This document shows positions 23,908 to 45,897 of a DNA stretch of 64,000 nt, one piece after another; the first letter of the stretch is position 1, and every line of letters begins with the position of its first letter. Below the pieces are notes generated by a model. That model worked only from the letters and a program-made list of their open reading frames with translations, was not told the DNA's origin and did no database searches. This DNA is from Phoebastria nigripes (Eukaryota > Chordata > Aves > Procellariiformes > Diomedeidae), in NCBI GenBank assembly GCA_035582835.1, contig JAYKAV010003166.1:2486195-2550194 (forward strand), read 5' to 3'. A program made the position numbers and the translations under genes.

Positions 23908-26900
23908 CAACAGATGTGATTTTAGAAAAAAATGTATAAATGTCTAAACTCACTGCTAGAGCAGACACACCAGGTCTCCATAAAACTGAGACTTACACTT
24001 TATAAAAGGTTTTAAAACCAAGTTGGATTGATTTTAGGTATTTCCTGTCACAGGCGCTCTATATAGGTCAAGTATTTAGCCCAGATGTGCAACCTGGAGG
24101 AGGGCTAGGCAGCCACCGAGGCCAGCCTGTGCAGGGTGACGACTCACAAATAAACTCCGAGGCTTGAGCAGTCGCTCCCACCCCCTCAGTGATGCTTTCT
24201 CGTCACGGGCAGCACAGTTAGGGCTGCGAGAGGAGGAGGGATATTATTTGCAAAGGGTATAAGCACAGTTGGGTGCTGGGGTATGATGGTTGGCTTGGCA
24301 ATCTCTGCTGAAGTGGTCAGCCCGCCTTTGAGGGTCTTCTTGCTTGTGCATGGTGGTGTGTTTGCAACTATGTGTTTGTCTACATGCAGAGGAGGCAATT
24401 TTTAATGTCACTTCTGATTAGCAGCATATACTTTGGGAAGATTTAAAATTGGCAAGGATTAGTTTTTCACAAACCAGCAGGAGAGGAATGACTCTCAGAA
24501 CGATGATCCTGCACTACTCACCTAGGTCTCACTGCAGATATAGACTACTTCTATTCTACATTCTGTTGGTAAATGCGTATTTTTAGTTTTAATAATGAAA
24601 GAGATGACATTTCAACTCACAGCTGACTAATGACTGTCTGCTGCCTAAAGGCATAGCTCACACTACTTCATCATGCTGGCTCTGAAGTTTGCTGGCTCCC
24701 ATCAAGAGCTAAGTCAGAAAGCTAAACTGGTAGAAAACAGCCTACCATGAAACCCAAAACTGAATAGCGAAGTGATTCTATCTTCATCCCTGATTTACTT
24801 GGGTTAGGCTTTGGACTGCTTCATCGAAGGAAGCTAATGCATCTGTTTCAGTATAATTTTCAGCCCATTTTCCGCCTTACAGAAAGTAAAAGAAATATAG
24901 TTTGGTCTATGCTAGAGCTTAACTTGATTAAAAGTTGAATAACATTAAGTAGTACAGACTGGGAAGTGGCTGATGTCAGTCTTTCTCAAGTGTAAATTTA
25001 GTACTTGGGAGTGGAGGTAACTATAGTACTGGCAATAAAATTTAATGGCTCGTCACTANTAATGAGACCTCCTTTACAATCTCTCAAGTTTTTCCTTGCT
25101 CTATGTGTGTGGGCTTCATGTGTGTGCTAGGAAGAGTGAGAAGGTGAAAACTGGGTGATACCATAGTAGTGCTATCTATTTCAGTGAAATTAGGTGTTTT
25201 TAGAGAACTGCTGAAGCTGTTCGTGTGTATTTCACCACTAGGTCTAGTATAGCCCCAGGTGTGCAATTCTGATTGTCGTGATGGAGCGTATACAGACCCT
25301 TTCCTATCTCCTCCCACTTGGATACTTCCCTTGTGCTGCCTGGGATCCCTGTTTTGCTCCAAAAGCGTGGCTCTGCTACAAAATCCTTAAAGCTGGCAGA
25401 ATTCTTGGTAGATGTATATTTCCAGGGCCCGAAGTTACGGACATTTTCNAGGTTATTTATGTTTAAGGAATTTCCTGACTATGCTATCACTCTGTACAAC
25501 TACATACTGAACGTGCTATACCTAACTATTTACCTCTGTATAAAGTTGCTACTACAGCTTTCATAGAGGGGGAGGAAAATAATTCCATCATAAGCCAATT
25601 TTATACTCATACAACTGTTTTTATGCAGTTGTACTATTTTTGGTAAAATACACTCAAATGGAATTGTTAAAGTGGTTAAACTTTAGCACTTTTAAGGTGT
25701 TTCATTTATTGAGCCAGGGTTGTATCTTAAGATAGTAGCTATTGTCTGTCTTGATTTTGTACTTGTTAATGGTATTCCAAGTTTCAATGTTTATTTTTAA
25801 TGGCTACAATAAATGTTCTTATTATAGAATCTTTGGTCTTGCAGTATACCTCAGTGATTTGATATTTTCAGCTATTTCTGGCTTGAAGACATTGGACAGA
25901 TATGCATTTTTAATGGTAATTTTCGTCCTATACCCAACCATTGTGCGAGCGGTCTGTCTCAGTTTTTTTCTCCATTGTTTGGCTAAGTCTATTTGTTTGG
26001 CTCTGGAAAAAAATAGGATGGTTCTCATTTTTGATGGTTGTACTCAGTTTTGTGGCTTTAGCTGGAATTATGGAAAGTCTTCGTCCTGTGCTTCAGAAAA
26101 ACATCAGAGAAGACATTTTAAAATTAATAGCACAGAAGACAGCCTTAGTCAAAGCACATAATAAAAAGTTAAGAATTGATATGATATTTTTCAGGCTGTA
26201 TTTTTTTTGGCCACTAAAGGGAATAAAGAGACTAAATACACATATTGTAGAGAAAGTGGAAGACTTGTCAGGTTTGGTTACAAATGAGAGGGTACCTTGT
26301 ATCATGAGCATCTGGAAACCTTTCCTGGGGCTATACCTACAGCGATACTTAATGCCTCCATATGCTGATGGTCCACACTGAATACAGCTTGTCCTCACAT
26401 CGTTTCTTCTGTTAATGGCTTGGATGCCATGACCAGGTTTGCGATAAATTCCCACCCTACTCCTTTCCCATGTCAGGTCAGCAAGGTGGTGTTCCCATGG
26501 GCGGTGAGGCAGAAACTCTGGGGTGCCTGCCTGCACCTCCCTTTCCTCTGCCTTTCTCTCCCCCTAAAGAGTCATGGGGAAAGAGAGATTAAGCCAGTTT
26601 AAGACATGCAAGAGCTATGGACAGTGTTTCCATACCCACCCACCTCTCCACCTTGAGGAGGCTTCTGCCTGCAGGCATGTATGGTATGGTTGCTTCTTCC
26701 CCCTGAGCAGAAGGACCACAGGCAGCAAGAAACAGAGCCAGGAGGAAAAATGGGAAATGTTTCTTGTGCCCAAGCATGCTGACTTTGTGCACGTGGGATC
26801 TGGCTCCTGTATTGTCCATGTCATCTCCTAGGGAGGCTGTATGAGGGCAGCAGTAGGCAGCTCAGGGAATGTATATGGTATCTGGAGTTTAGATGAGCCT

Positions 26901-29900
26901 CTTGAGTCTGAAAGCTTGGCCAGAAAACTCCCAGAGAACAGGTTTTCTGGAAATTCCTGCTTCCAGCTGTGCCAAGAATAATAGAAGCTCTTCCTGCTAA
27001 ATGTGCTGTTTTGTTGCATCTAGAACCAGCCACAACCTGGGTTTGTGAGGGAGCAAAAATGTGAAAAGTAATGGAAGAAAAAAAAAGTGTACTTTCTGAA
27101 TCTCAGAAATGTTTCGTTTCATGTCAGACCTGACCTGAAACATGAAGAAAATTCTTAATTTATTCTTTATTTGCCTTTAATTGCGGAATTTTCCCTCAAC
27201 CTTGGAAGTAGGAGAAGAAACACTTTTACCCTTGCATGGAGTCTCTACCCTGCAACTTTTCCAGTAGCTGTTGTGCCCAATCCCGCCAGCTGGTGCACAG
27301 GTGGCGTAAAGAAAGCATGGAAGCGTTCGGTGTCTTTGCACCACGGGAGGGCTCTGTGTGTCACTGGTATCAGATACAGATCACAACTTTGGTGGCCTTG
27401 AAACCATCTTTCACTCTTGTCTGCTGCCTCTGACAGACATGGGCTTTAAATCCACACCTTCCCTGCCCAGGACTGGCCTTGTGCCATCAGGCAGGAGATA
27501 TTCGCAACTTCTCTGTAACTACCTCCCTTCCTAAAGAGCTGGTTTAGCTTTTGAAGCACGTGTAGTGCGGGACACATGAAACACGGTGGCAGCAAATCTT
27601 CTGGTGAGACTCTTAGCAGGGAAAGGAGTGAGTTTACCTGGAAGACAAAGCGGTGCCTAGCAAGCAAGCTAAGATTAAAAAGCACCTCCCCTCCCCACAA
27701 GCTGAGAGGCTGTCAAAACACAGCTCCTTGGCCCAGAGGCAGCCCCTAGAGAAGGTGGTTGCAAAGAAGAGGCATATTTGATCATCAAAAACAGCTCTGA
27801 GATATCAGATGGGTAACATTTGTGGGAGCCTCGCTCAGGCTTCACCCTCACCCAGAGCCCATGAAAATGTTCCTCCTGATTTAAGGAGGCTTTGGGTCAG
27901 ACCTCTAACAGAGCTAGGTTTTGTGGCTTCTAACCAAAAGTGTTTGTGGCTTTTTTTTTTTTTTTTTTAATCTTCGACAGCAACCATAAGAATGAATGTA
28001 TGTTGCAGTGCTGTGATAAATATTGCCCTTTCTTTCTGAGAGAAGTCCCTGGCGTCTTAAACCCCCGTGCAGTATTTGTTGCTTGTCCTAGAAAAGTATA
28101 CAGCTTTGATGCAACATTAGAGAACAATTAATGTTGTCTTAGGATAGAAAATTTTGGCATCTATTTAATCCTTTATTTGATCTTTGATCTGGGACTATAA
28201 TTCAGTATTTTAACTTCTATATAGGGGATTTGTTGTAAGTGCACATTGCTTGCTTTGTTCTTTTAGTGCCCTGGGAATGGGTTTATAAGAAAAAGCAAAT
28301 AAAAGCAAACTGTGTGTGCTTGAAGAACCTTCATCTGCCTGTACTGCTTCAATTAATCTGGGGTGCATGGGGGCTGGTGGCCTGAATTCAGGCCAGAAAA
28401 GAAACTAGTATGTATTGCTAGCAACACTTTGGATGTGAACAAAGTCAGAAAACTGCTCAGACTGAAAAGCATGGACCTGTTTCNAGGGAAAAGCTGGGCC
28501 ATACCAAGTATAGAGTGTGACTCATGAACATCTGCGGAAATTTCACACTTCCACGATCACATCATCAAAACAGCAAAATTTAGCTAGACCACGTTGCCCC
28601 CACAAATGTCCTAAGACTGTAAATATAACAAATTGTTTAGAAAACGGAGAACCTTGTTCTGTTTAATTCAGCTCCCACAAAGGCTGTCCATCACAGAAAA
28701 ACAATCAAAAGATATTTTCAGCAAGTAGCAGGTCAGCAGAAATATGCTTTTACTGTTATTTCACGTTTCAGGTGCTTTGCAGTACTAAAATACCTTGCAT
28801 ACCTGTGACCTAAGTATTACTTGAGACACAGGAATTAGACTGCCAGAGTTTCCATTAAAAGTTTCTGCTGTTGGAAGATGAATTATCAACCACACTTTTC
28901 ATTGGAAAAGCTCTGAAGTTAGCTGTTAGGGTAAAATTTATTATATTGACCTCATTAAGAATTTTTGTCCAAGACCATAAAGATCTAAGAATAGTGTGAA
29001 TAGTATAATAAGCGTTAAAGTCTTCATCCCCCAAAATATATGCCTAATTGTGTGCTTAACTTACCTATATCAGTAGCTTCACCGATTTGCATCTTCGTTA
29101 ACTACATGTTTAAGTGTTTTGCTTAAATAAGGCCTAAATTCTGCATCTACCCTGGGATGGCCCAGAAAAAGAAACAGGGAATCAAAACCTAACACTAAAT
29201 CTGTCGCATTACATGGGATTTTGTCATGTGATACCTGACCATACTGTGTTGGCAAGATATGTGTTGAGTTCCCAGAGAACAACGTCTCCAGAGAAGGGAC
29301 GAGTCCATAGCCAAGTCTGATAGGCACATGGGTTTACAGAAGGAAGAAACTGGTATTAATTACAGTGACAGGTTGTTACTAGAAATAGAAATAGCATCCT
29401 AGAGCACATCATGCTGGCACCATACCTGCTTCTCTTCCCAGCAATGACAGATCCTCTCCGTTGCTGTAGGTGCCTTCTGGCCACTGTCATCCCCCTACTT
29501 GGGCATACTCTGGCCACACTAAGGCCAAGATGTGCAACGTGGTTTTGACCCTCTAAACTGACCAGCATCATTTTAAAAGATACTTCAGTGTCCGTTGTTG
29601 CTGCTGAAGGCAGTGATAACTTGGGATGTGCTGCATTACTGAAAATCATACTGGCAGTGTATGTTTTGATGGAAAATGCACGACTTAAAGAAATCGGTTA
29701 CACTGGAAGGGTGATGAGGTCTTCATATTTATCATAGTGATGTTCTGTTGACTTTGGTGGTGCAAGCTCAAGCCCCAAATGCAAAGCTAGAGATACCAAC
29801 AACAACAACAAAAAATCCTGGCACTAAAACCATTCTTTGCATAGAGAAAATTCTGTGTTAACTCACCGTCAGCACTGCCTTGACCTCCTCTTGTCTTCTC

Positions 29901-32900
29901 TAAACTGCTGTATCTCTGTAGTGTAACATCCTTTCTCCCCAAACAAACATTTTGAAGTGCAAGGGGATTCTTACATATTTAAAAATGACAAAGCTCCTGG
30001 AGCTAAAACATATTTAGAATGATAAAAAATAAATAGTCAGAGTACATTCTGCCTCCAAATGTCAAGGAGACTGTCAGACTGCACAAGGCTGATATTTCTC
30101 CATTTCTAGATCTGAGTATCATTGTGCATAAGGAGTTACACAAGCACAGACTTGCGGGAATTGAAAAGGATTATAGGTATGGCTTTTAAAAGTATAAGTG
30201 AAAAGGAAACATGATGCTTCTTTTTTCTTTCCATTTGAAAAACTGAACATATTCCTAAATTGATGGAAAATATTCTTAAAATAAAACAATAATTTGTCTG
30301 CTATGCCTCCAAAAGAACAGTACAGAATGATTTCTTAAATGCATCCTTATTAGATACAAAAGCTATAAAGACAATCTGTGCTTATCTGACAATCTTTATT
30401 TAGACCAGCAGAAAAAAAAAAAAAAGAATAATTTAGGCAATAAAGATGAAGAGAAGTGTTTTCCTTTCCCTGCTCATACATATATCTTCTACTTATGGAA
30501 TGAATATGTTTCTAAGAATGCCCGCTAATATAGTTTTATCATAAAAAACAGCTAATGTTGCGGCAGAGCAGCTATAATTGTACTACAGGTGTAAAGACAA
30601 ACCAAGTTGGCTCTGCAGAAGGTGGTTTTTTTGACCAGAGTTTCAGTGGAAGATGCTGCATCAGTAGGGCACAGCCATCATGAGGCTGAAACTGCTTTCA
30701 AACCTGGGCTAATATCCTTGCACAGAGCCACACTGAGATTGCGAGTTGAGTCGACGTTGGCTTGAGAAGGGAGCTCAGTAGCTCCTTCGGGTAGTGCTCT
30801 CAGTATAGGCAAGCCCTAAATTGTAACTGGTAAGTTCAGATTTCAAGAGATGAGGTTGTGACTGAAGTAATTCTCAAGTGTTTCCCCCTCCTGACTTCAA
30901 GGGACAGGCGATTGCTAACAGTGTCGAAGTATCAGAAATGCCTTGCTGCCCTTAGCTGGGGTACAATCATCTGTCTGGCTAGCAGAAGCATAACTGAAGA
31001 TAATGGACACTGAGATATAGCCATTTAACATAGCTATTTGGAAGGCTGTTTCAAAATGGAAACCTGACAAGAACACTGTTCAAGATACCAATGTTATTAA
31101 GTCTGAATCCAAGCCCGTCTCTTGTTAGGTCTTGGAATTAATTAATTTGATCCAGACATCTTATTAATGGCTTGTTTCTAAAGTGAATACCTATTCATGG
31201 TTGCAAATCACACACAAAATCATGGTTGGATATGGGCCAGGAAGAGACAAATGTCCATAACTCAGCCTCTTCCCTGCACCTGCAAGCTTAATGCTTGCTT
31301 TTCAGTCGCNCTAAAACATGAATACTCTAGCTGCATTTTGTTAGTAAGTTGTTATCTGCATAGTATGTGGATTTAAATGTCTTTCAAAACCATAGTTGAA
31401 TTTCCTGTATTTTATAATGATTAATTTTTCAACCAGTTAAAGAAATGACCAAATAANTCGGTCATTTCCAGTTGAATCTGTAAGGTATGAACTGCTCTGA
31501 TTATTCATGCTACCCAAGTTCTGTAGCTTCTGCAAGTGTTTTTCAAACTAGCATGGAGAATACAAAATCATTAAGACAGTCTTAGTGATTGTGTGGCAAT
31601 TTTCATTGTTATATGGAAGATTTCTTGAAGTTAAATAAAATATATTAAAGCAATACTTTAAAAAGTACTGTCTTTATGAATGCCATAAATCAGTTTCTTT
31701 TCCTGTGTGTTTTTCAAAAATAGGTTGTCCTGGTTATCTCTAGTAGCTTTAAGAAGTAGGGAACACACACCCCAACAAAATAATTTATCTAAAATTAAAT
31801 TCACACTGTGACTCAGGATTTATTTTTTTTTCAGTAGTGAAAGGACAACTTTAGGTGGATTGTGTTGTATTATAATGAGTAACTTGGAATTAATCAGATG
31901 AGGCCATGCTGAAAAATTTGTCCCCACCATCTCTGTACATTACAGATTGAGGTTTTGGTCTAATGTGCTCCTCTTTTCATCCCTTTATTGATGCTGGAAT
32001 TCATAGGCATGTGGAAAAAATTAATATTCCTAAAGTGTTAATAGTCAAATATTATGGCTATAAATGGAAGACCTAATTTCATTTAAAAGCAAAATCAAAG
32101 GTCTCCTCTTGCGGAAAACAGCACAAATTCCATACATCAAAGCTACTGCAAACAATAGGCTTGATGACTCCAAGAATATCATCCCGGTGCAGAGCTGCAC
32201 AGACAGGAACATCTAAAGGTCAATGGTCTTTTATGGAGAATCCTGCTGCCCTATTCCCAGTTTGGGATGGTCACGGGAGAAGGAGGGGCCAACTGTAAAA
32301 GGAATGCTTTTCATTAATTTTCAGTCAAGTATTGGAGCAAAATACTTGATTCTTCTTACCAAGTTAAAAGAAAAAAAATCTTTACGTGATTTGGTAAGTT
32401 AGTAAAGTCACAGCTTAAAGTCTAGTTCACTTCCAGAGAAAGCACATTAGGTGTTCTCCTACTAATTTATATAAATAACAGTAAAAAATAAATTCCTGGC
32501 TACTATTGAATTGATGGTAAAGATCCTAATGATTTCACTTGAAATATCGTAAGGCTTGAGCATATTGAGAAAGGACAGTGTGTTGTTAACAACGTACTGC
32601 AGTTTTCATCAAAGGTATCTATACTGCATATCGTAGATAGCTCCTGCCTGCTCTTAGAGCCTAATCTTGCTTTCATTGAAAACTCCTGTTAAATTGAGCA
32701 TTTCATAATATTGGCCTGTTAATCTGATGCGTTCACAGACAATACAAATAATTCATCCTTGAAAAATAAAGAGCAGTCAGGCATGTTTAACTGAGATCCA
32801 TACAAACATTTTTGAGTCTATTATTAGACTTCAGTTTCTCTAGAAACAGAGATAATACACACAAATACATGCAGGCAATTTTCTCAGCCTGTAAATACCC

Positions 32901-35327
32901 ATCTTGCAGTCTAAGAAACCCTCCCTGAAACCCACAGGTAACCCAAGAATAATGCAGTTTTATAGTAAATTAGTAACATTTCAGTCTGAATAAAACCAAA
33001 CCCACTTCTCGTAGGTACACTGCCAGGTGTATGTCACCCCAGGTAACTTCAGCCAGGTCTGACAGGCAGCTGCCAGGCTCAAAAATAACGCATTTCCTAC
33101 AGGTTTCATGAAAATAGGTCTCTCTANAGAAGCAAGCAATGGTGAGGAAGGGGACTGCAGATCGCGTGGTTGTGCATCCGACGGAGCAGCAATGTGCTGA
33201 CAGCCCCCGGGGCAGCTCCGTAAGCTTTTGCTCCTGTTCGGTAGCGGAGATGGGGCTGTGAAANGCAATCTGGAAGAGATCGAGCTTCAGTGGATCCATT
33301 GCTGATGGAGCTGGCTGTTCACTTTGTGGGAAATTTTCTACTTTTTTATTAACTCCTAGCAGTACCTGTAGATTGCCCCTCAGCCTTGTTAGGTGCAGTA
33401 AAAACGTCGAATTAAATTATATTTTATGAACTGAGGATGTAAAAGCAGCTTGCTTTTATTTCCAGTTCAGACCTGGCATGGGTACTTCTGGGTGGCTTTT
33501 GAGTGCCTGGGAACGGTGGGACTGTTCACAGAGCAAAATATACCAAAGTGCAAGAGAGTTTGCAGGATTACACCATGAAATTGGTTTCCAAACCTGTCCT
33601 GAGGACTGAACTTGTTAAAGAAAGGCAGGCAGTTCCCAGCTATATCATTTACTCCCAGTAGAGATCTGTCAGAGCCTGAGACTTCTTCCAGTCGGAGTAT
33701 GATGAAAGATGAAACACTCTATAAGGAAATGCAATTAAAACAATCAGCCAATGAAACAAAAATCCTCTGAGCTATTCCTTCCTCTGGCTTTCCTTATACA
33801 TCCTGTCTCTTCTCTGTTTTGGATAATTAAATTGAAAGCTCTTCGAAATGAGGAACTGTCTACATTTTGTCTCTTGTGTAAGACAAGACACAAAGACAAG
33901 ACACAGTACACTGTTGGTACTTTAGAAAATACATTAATATTTAGCATTTGTCTTTACTGCCTCTGATGGAGACATTTGACCCTGGATTTGTGTGAGAACC
34001 TTCCTAAGGATGAACAAAGAAATACTAGCGTGAATTGAGAGCACGGAACATTTTTCCTGAGGGATTTTAGGGATTTGCTATGAGCTGAGGAGCATAGGAG
34101 ATCTCATACGTTTTGCCAGTTTGTGCACAGTAATGCAAAACTACACCTGAAAGTTAGANGCGGTCAGGATGCGATTCTCAGGCACGTACTCTCATGACAT
34201 TTTGGTGAGTGATTAAAAATATATATGTAAATGGGATACAGGTATAGAGCATGGGAGTGAGCTCTTTGACAATTCTCCAGCAACCGTGGCACAAGCGAGA
34301 TCGCAGTCCCAGCTGTCAGGCAGGCGGTGAGGAGGGATGGTTTGGGGACCGGAGGGGTGGCCTGGGGATTGGAAATGTGGCCTGGGCTCCATGACTGGTG
34401 CTCGGCTCCTGTCTCTGTCACAGCCCGTTGTGCAAGTCACAGCGAACCTCCCACACTCGACTACAGAAGAAATCTGTCCTCTATCCAAACCCAGAAGTGA
34501 CACGGCCACGACAGTGCAAAACCTAGCCTAACCTGACAAGTACCTGATCGAAATAATAAGTATGACACTGCTTTCCACCTCTGCCCCACGCAGACTTTCC
34601 AATTCCAGCTGGCGCTGACTTCAGGGTCTCTAAATCTTGCNCTGTTGTACAATTTAGGTGCTCCCAAAGTGTCTCTCTGTGCTTTTGTTCACCTCCTGTG
34701 AAACACTGAGAGTGGGTCTTCCCCACCTCACCATGGTATTTTGAGGATAAATATGCTAAGCATTGCAAGGAACTTAAATACTGTGGTGGCTGGGGTCATT
34801 TTAGAGCAGAATATTTTTCTGATAATCACGAAGTAGACTCTTTCCAACATCTTATCTTCCAAAGCCAGAGCTCCAGGCTCAAGTTTGCCGTGTTGCTGGC
34901 TAGCTGCTAAAATAATAACATCTGCTTTTTTTTCTTCAAGGCTTTGCACAACTTGGAGCTTAGAGAGATGGCCCCTTGTTTCAAAACTGCCCTCTTTGTG
35001 CTTAGTCATTACCTCTGCAGAGCTCGGCTGTCCGGCCTCCNAGACATCTGTAGCAGATGCTATTGTGCAATGTGAGGGACTGCGAGTGAAGTTTCCAGAA
35101 CAGATTTTAATTAGAAACATAACTTCATACAGTAGCTTGGAATGAGTACAGGGGGTGAAAAATCAAAAACAAGAGATGAAAAAGAAAATGCCAAAAAAGA
35201 GAGAAAAACAAACGGCCATTTTACTGGCATTTTGTACTGGAAAGCACTTGACAGGAAATACTCTGCATATCCGTGAAAAAGTGAAGCATATAGCAAGCAG
35301 TAATAACTATCTGAGACCCTCAAAAAG

Positions 35328-35436
35328 CCAGATCCTCAGCTGGTGTAAATCAGCATTGCTTCATTGATTTTATGAGAGCTNCCATTTCTCATTGACTTCA
35401 GCAGTGCTGTGCTCCTTTATACCAGCTGAGGACCCC
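35328..35436. mobile_element. Palindromic interspersed repeat (amniote, MITE-like)
   Basis: The left end, GATCCTCAGCTGGTGTAAATC (35331-35351), is answered by an imperfect inverted copy at the right end, CTCCTTTATACCAGCTGAGGAC, with CATTGATTTTATGAG and CTCATTGACTTCAGCAG-type sequence in between. I recall this family (..CAGCTGGTGTAAATC.GC.....CATTGACTTCAATGG..) from many bird and turtle sequences. The name is not certain from memory. It is a short, old, non-coding, hairpin-shaped element, 120 bases before exon 3. Confidence 0.65.
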
Positions 35437-35537
35437 AGCCAGTTTGGCACAAGTGAAATTCAGAAACTTTGAATACTTGTTTGTTTTGTGTTGTGGTTTG
35501 TTTTGTTTTTGTTTTTGTTTTTTTAATTAAATTTTAA

Positions 35538-42932
<7,395 letters not shown>

Positions 42933-43971
42933 TAAGTACCTGCTTGCTTTTCTCCGTGAGATTCTGAGCTTTCAGAGCCAGGAATTCATGTTCTATTGTG
43001 TTTTGGTTCTTCAAGGAAAAAAGAAAGAATGGAAATACTGTGTGACATCAAGCAATTGAACGGAGGAACAGTAAAAGGCAAAGCGATTATATATGGCATA
43101 AAATACAAGTTTAAGGGTAGCAAACTTCTATAGTCACTATCTACATCTGGTGAAGGAATCAACATGATTCCCTCAGACTATATGCCTTTATACTCACCTC
43201 TGCAAATTTGCTTGCGTTTAAACTTCCTCATTCTTTTCCAATATTTAACTTGATTAGTTTAGNAACTAGTTTTTTAGATATTAGCTTAGAATAACCACTC
43301 ATCTTTGAGATTTCCTATATATAGGCAGTCACCAAATAATCGGTGAAATTCCAAAACAATGTGATTTTTAAATGAGCAGTTAAAACAAATTTCATATCTA
43401 TACTTTTTTGTTCTGTAGAGGAATTTATAATATGACCAAAAACCACACAGTTGATCAGGACTGCAGTGTTTGGTAGCAGGCATGTTGTTCTGTGTTTATG
43501 GATGCTAGGAAGACTCCATGCAGTGCGAGCCTGCTTGCTAAAAAGCTTTTAGGAAGGAGTGCTTGCCATGAATAAGGCAGCTGCCTTGGTCTAAGGAGGC
43601 AATCCAGCCACGTGTACCCCAGGAACTCAGCTTTGGTCTGATAGTGCTGCCCACTTCCAACGCTGAAAGCACTCATGAGCTTTCTGGTTACTGTTTCTGT
43701 TGCAGAATGAGTATATTGCACTGGGAAATAACTGTTTTGCACAGGCTTATGTGCATTTAGTCGTTTGTGACCTGCTTCTGAGTGTGGGTGCCCAGATTGC
43801 TCTATAATACAGCCAGTGTGAATGAGGTGAGAATTATATACCAGGAATACGGCAATNGGCTGGCATAAACAGGAACTGGAGGTGATGGTTTATTTTTTTC
43901 CTGATCTTTACAGTGTTTGTTCAGTCTCTTCATTTGTCGTTGAGTCTCACTGCATTATGTGAGTAAATAAT

Positions 43972-44076
43972 NNNNNNNNNNNNNNNNNNNNNNNNNNNNN
44001 NNNNNNNNNNNNNNNNNNNNNNNNNNNNNNNNNNNNNNNNNNNNNNNNNNNNNNNNNNNNNNNNNNNNNNNNNNNN
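43972..44076. other. Assembly gap (105 N)
   Basis: A run of 105 N inside intron 4. Sequence on the two sides (GAGTAAATAAT and ATTAATGTGCC) shows no obvious repeat explaining the break. True size unknown. Confidence 0.99.
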
Positions 44077-45873
44077 ATTAATGTGCCATATAATAAAAGG
44101 CAAACCATAAAAATACCGCTATATCTAAGAAAAAAGAAAAAGAGTCTTTTCCTTCTATAGTTTAATTTTCTGGGTTTTTTTCATTTCTTTTAACATTGCT
44201 GTGGGAGTAGGAGCCTTTTTGGCAATAAGGTTTCTATATTTATTCCACATTGTTCTGTGTTAGGTAGATAATTAATGTAGCAAAGTCTTATTCTTTTCTA
44301 TATTCATACTCTTGACATTGCTGTTCCTATCAACACCAGTGCTGCATTGCTTCGTCTTGTCATATTGCTATTTTTAGTTCAGCTCTATTGCAAGTTTACA
44401 GGAGGACTTGACGCTCTATTTATAGTTGGTATTCACAGTCNTCTTTTTTTTGGTTTGGCTTTTAAATTACTGAATCTTGCTTTTGCCCTCTTCCCCCGTG
44501 AAGAGTTGGTGGGCAGAACCCTGAGGGTCTGCAGGAAGAGCAGCGTTGGTGCTGGGAGAGCAGGTCCAGGCTCCTCCTGGATTGTTACTCAGATTTGCAG
44601 AGAAACAGGCACATTTCTGCTTCNTAGGAGCAAAGATGGTTTCAACTGGACCAGCTGCACTGTGGGGCAGGCTAATGTCTCCTGGAAAACATGCCCTGTA
44701 AGACCAAGCTTTGCCCCATGGAGGGGCCAGGGGAGTGGGGAGAAATAGCCCCAGGGAGGGGTGACCTCCTTCCCTACCTCCAGACTGCGCACAAGGGACT
44801 GCCGTGGAGGTGGCTTTTCTTGTCAGGGCGTGATGATCTCCATCTCACTTGGTGTCTATTGATACAGCCTTGGCTGTGGGACTGCCTTCCCTGGAGTCCA
44901 CCTGATTTTTCTCTCTCCCCTCATCAGAATGAACAGATAAAATCAGTGTAGCTGATGTTTGCATGCTCTGCTTCTGCATGTGTAAATCCTTCGGTTTTAA
45001 AAATAAGTTGGTACTCCCCAAGGTACCAAAGTAGATGTTCATGTTTTCAAAAGAGTTTAGGCTGATGTATGCATCCCTCATCTGGGCCAAGAGTGGTGTC
45101 CTGGGGTTTCCAGAGTCTCAGCACCTGGGAGCATCATACCCAGGAAGATGGCAGATGCTGCTTTCTGAATTAATTATGTTGTTGCATCTGAAAGATGATC
45201 TTCTCAGTATGACTTTCTACCCCAATTCCTCCAGCAGTCAAGAAAGCAAGATGAAAGGAAAAAACATGAAATCCTGGTGTGGAGAAGAGCTATGCAAAGG
45301 GAAATTAAACCCAGACAACAGTAGAGACCCTGAGCTTGGAGCAGAAGTTGCCTTAGGGTGGGGTTCAGAGGCACTGATGNAAGCTTTGGTACTTGTGGCA
45401 AACTCAGGAGACAATGACCTTACCGTAGTCATAGGGGTTGCATGCAGTGAATTGATTTTTGTAAGCCAGCCCAGCAGAAACAGGCTGGTAGGACTTTTAT
45501 TGGTGTGGGCGAGTTCTTTTGTGACTGTTTTGCTATAATGGGCACTAGAAGCAAAGGAGACTCATTAGCTTCTTTCTCTTATACTTAGCTACCGACTGTG
45601 ATGGTATCAAAAAGGACTGTTTGATACGCAAGTTTGTACAAAAAGATGCCATTCTGTTGCCTGAGGCATCTTCCCAACTTCATGAAGTTATGTGACAAGA
45701 ATATAGTGCTTTCATAACTAATAGAAACGTATGTTGGAGAATAAGTTATTTCAGGTAGGAGAGCCAAAAAACAACCCTCTGATCTGTGTCGTATTAGAAG
45801 CAAAAGCCTGCCAAGCTTGAAAGCCAAGGTAAGACTTTTATTTAAGCCTTGGAGACTTTCCCAGCATTGTATT

Positions 45874-45897
45874 AAAAAAAAAAAAAAAAAAAAAAAA
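45874..45897. repeat. Poly(A), 24 A
   Basis: An uninterrupted run of 24 A in intron 4. No element body is recognised on its left. Confidence 0.9.

Noticed and set aside
31442..31468. 9-bp inverted repeat GAAATGACC/GGTCATTTC
   Set aside because: Arm length is within what a 64-kb window offers by chance, and the loop contains an N.
32970..33299. Overlapping - strand frames of 109 and 95 codons with several Cys
   Set aside because: Cys spacing does not match a known finger; overlapping frames with two N; no supporting context.
34420..34460. GCAAGTCACAGCGAACCTC as a second MIR copy
   Set aside because: Similarity too short and the flanks do not match; not supportable by eye.
45035..45538. 167-codon + strand open frame in intron 4
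   Set aside because: No family resemblance, no splice or promoter context, one N inside; expected by chance.
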